This document shows positions 49,712-51,162 of a DNA stretch of 51,162 bases, piece by piece. Where the stretch lies: IMG/VR virus record IMGVR_UViG_3300024267_000007, positions 1-51,162 of that record; one strand, 5' to 3'. Numbering within the stretch: the stretch's first letter is position 1; the number at the start of each line of letters is the position of its first letter. Below the pieces are notes generated by a model. It was not told the origin of the DNA, did not search any database, and saw only the letters and a list, made by a program, of their open reading frames with translations. Origin of the DNA: a virus. Made by a program: the position numbers and the translations under genes.

Positions 49712-50650
49712 ATGATAGAATTTTTAGAAATATTTTTCTTTGGACAAGGTGATGTTCAAATGGCTATAGCTCCCGTAGTTGGTGCTGCTTTAATATCTGG
49801 AGGTATTCAGATTATAGGATCTATATTTGGAAGCGGTAGAAGAAGAAGAGCAGAAAGACAAGCTCAGCAAGAGCAAGCTAGATTACAAAGAAAATTAAGT
49901 ACATTAGAAGCTAGTAGGCAAGAGATAACTAATCCTTATTCAGGAGTAAGTAATTTAAGCGGTTTAGCTCAAGACCTTAGTTCATCGCTTTCTAATCCAT
50001 ATGCTAACTTAAGTGTAGCTACTCAAGCGGCTGAAATGCAAATAGAGCAAGCTGATATATCATTAGCTAACACTTTGGATACTCTAAGATCTACAGGTGC
50101 TAGTGCTGGAGGTGCAACTGCTTTAGCTCAAGCGGCTTTGCAAAGTAAGAAAGGTGTATCTGCTAATATTGAACAACAAGAAGCAAATAACGAAAGACTA
50201 AGAGCTCAAGGTGAACAACAGTTAGATAGAATGAGAATGCAGGAAGCTGCAAGGGTTCAAGGTATTCAAATAGCTGAAGGAGGAAGAGTTCAAGGTTTAG
50301 AAGCAGCTGGAAAACAATTTGTGTTTGGAGCTCAAGAAGAAAGAGAAATGCAACAGTTAGATAGAGTATCAGCTCAGTTATCAGGAGCTCAAGCTAGAGG
50401 AATGCAAGCGTCTGCTGACAGAAGAGCAAACCAAGCCGGATTAATAGGTGGCTTAGCTTCTCTTGGAGGTAGTTTAGTAACTGGTTTAGCGTCTCAACAA
50501 GCAAATCCTTATAATAATTCTGCTTCATTAGATACTGGAAGTACAGCTTTTACAGATAACTTAAGCGGCGGGATGTTTGATGTAAACACAAGTAGCGGTT
50601 TTGATAGTAGCGTTGGTCAAATAGATTTTTCTAACTTGCCAAACGGATAA
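49712..50650 (+). CDS. Internal virion protein, helical
   Basis: A 312-residue protein. A hydrophobic N-terminus (MIEFLEIFFFGQGDVQMAIA, APVVGAALISGGIQIIGSIF) is followed by a long Ala/Gln/Arg helix region (ERQAQQEQARLQRKLSTLEA) and a Gly/Ser-rich C-terminus. Ejected internal proteins of podoviruses look like this. The ATG at 49712 has the normal A-rich leader; the in-frame ATG at 49760 (MAIAPVVGA) is an alternative. Confidence 0.68.
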   Translation: MIEFLEIFFFGQGDVQMAIAPVVGAALISGGIQIIGSIFGSGRRRRAERQAQQEQARLQRKLSTLEASRQEITNPYSGVSNLSGLAQDLSSSLSNPYANLSVATQAAEMQIEQADISLANTLDTLRSTGASAGGATALAQAALQSKKGVSANIEQQEANNERLRAQGEQQLDRMRMQEAARVQGIQIAEGGRVQGLEAAGKQFVFGAQEEREMQQLDRVSAQLSGAQARGMQASADRRANQAGLIGGLASLGGSLVTGLASQQANPYNNSASLDTGSTAFTDNLSGGMFDVNTSSGFDSSVGQIDFSNLPNG

Positions 50651-50666
50651 ATAAAAAATACAAAAA

Positions 50667-51162
50667 ATGAGTTATAGAAATCCAACACAACATATAGACA
50701 GGCAGTCTGGACAGATTGAACAAAACTTGCAAAAAACCTTAGCTGGTATTGGAACAAGTGTTGTATCTAGTATAAATAAAATACACGCAGACAACGCTGC
50801 TAAAACTGCTGCTATTAGGGCTGAAGCTGATAAGAGAGTCGCGGATGCTCAAAACTCTATAATGCAAACGCAGTCTAAAAATCCAACTGCAGATTTTGGT
50901 GATTTAGATGAGCAATTAAATTTAATGAATCGTCTTTTAATGAAAGATCCGGCTAAAATAACAGCTGAAGAAAAAACCTTTATTAATAGTATGGAGAACA
51001 TAGGGGACAATATGGCAAACATGCTAAAGAATACCGCTATGTCTCAAGAAGCTATGATGGAGCAGGTTAATAAAATACCTGGTACTATGGGAGCTATTGA
51101 TCCTAAGGCTAACCCAGATCAATATGCAAAGCTTTCGGTATTAGCGAATCAGACAGAAGGAA
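50667..51162 (+). CDS. Partial virion protein (N-terminus only)
   Basis: The frame MSYRNPTQHIDRQSGQIEQN continues with an Ala/Lys/Gln-rich helical region (KIHADNAAKTAAIRAEADKR) and runs off the right end after 165 residues. It follows the internal virion protein by 16 nt and an A-rich leader. It is likely another ejected internal or tail protein; the missing C-terminus prevents family assignment. Confidence 0.6.
   Translation, partial: MSYRNPTQHIDRQSGQIEQNLQKTLAGIGTSVVSSINKIHADNAAKTAAIRAEADKRVADAQNSIMQTQSKNPTADFGDLDEQLNLMNRLLMKDPAKITAEEKTFINSMENIGDNMANMLKNTAMSQEAMMEQVNKIPGTMGAIDPKANPDQYAKLSVLANQTEG

Noticed and set aside
1-51162. Temperate phage or prophage
   Set aside because: No integrase, repressor-integrase module or attachment repeats were seen; absence within a partial genome is not proof.

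Overview
This window looks like about 51 kb of an AT-rich, tailed, probably podovirus-like phage that infects a Bacteroidota (flavobacterium-type) host, most likely marine. The phage call rests on terminase, portal, scaffold, capsid and tail genes in the usual order, plus a compact replication and recombination block. The host call is inference. Start codons follow A-rich leaders (for example AAAAACAAAAAACTTATG) rather than Shine-Dalgarno sequences, as is usual in Bacteroidota. The virion proteins also resemble, from memory, those of crAss-like and Cellulophaga podoviruses. No integrase, excisionase or DNA polymerase gene is seen, and both ends of the window cut genes.

Layout. Positions 1-14.1 kb are read leftward (minus strand) and hold early and middle genes. 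From 14.58 kb to the right end everything is read rightward (plus strand) and holds late genes. The divergent region 14.13-14.58 kb holds a leftward promoter, a GC-rich AAGCCG-repeat patch and one of three copies of a 47-48 bp dyad.

Left arm, 1-6.4 kb: a GIY-YIG-like/MazG fusion, a thymidylate-synthase-family enzyme with the Asp signature of dCMP-specific enzymes, a primase-helicase, SSB, a PD-(D/E)XK exonuclease, an ERF annealing protein and a phage sigma factor. Positions 6.4-9.4 kb: an HTH protein whose start codon lies inside a dyad, then KTSC, UVR-like and GP88-family genes. Positions 9-14.1 kb: a run of more than 15 very small unknown genes in short operons.

Twelve copies of a two-block promoter-like motif (TACARACTRAAYACGA, 9 bp, GATAATATA on the minus strand) precede most leftward transcription units between 6.4 and 14.2 kb. 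Several copies also encode the last codons of the gene upstream. One of these units contains a ~230 nt candidate structured RNA with a tRNA-like 3' end (10725-10955).

Right arm, 14.58-27.9 kb: a host-recognition module made of tail-fibre proteins, two giant fibre/spike paralogues with GNVGIGTT repeats (one ending in an S74-type intramolecular chaperone), three lectin-like (LamG) paralogues and a BspA/DUF285-repeat protein. Positions 27.9-33.6 kb: a DUF7936-like protein, a GroEL/GroES pair, many small proteins, a HExxH protein, a holin and a second, double GroES-like protein. Positions 33.6-51.2 kb: putative small terminase, TerL, portal, scaffold, major capsid, connector/ring proteins, two muzzle-type tail proteins, an internal virion protein and the start of another virion protein.

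Inferred programme: the phage sigma factor, the HTH regulator or both direct host RNA polymerase to the leftward promoter array, and a switch at the dyads controls the late operon. The virus-encoded chaperonin would fold virion proteins. All family assignments come from reading motifs by eye; no database search was run.
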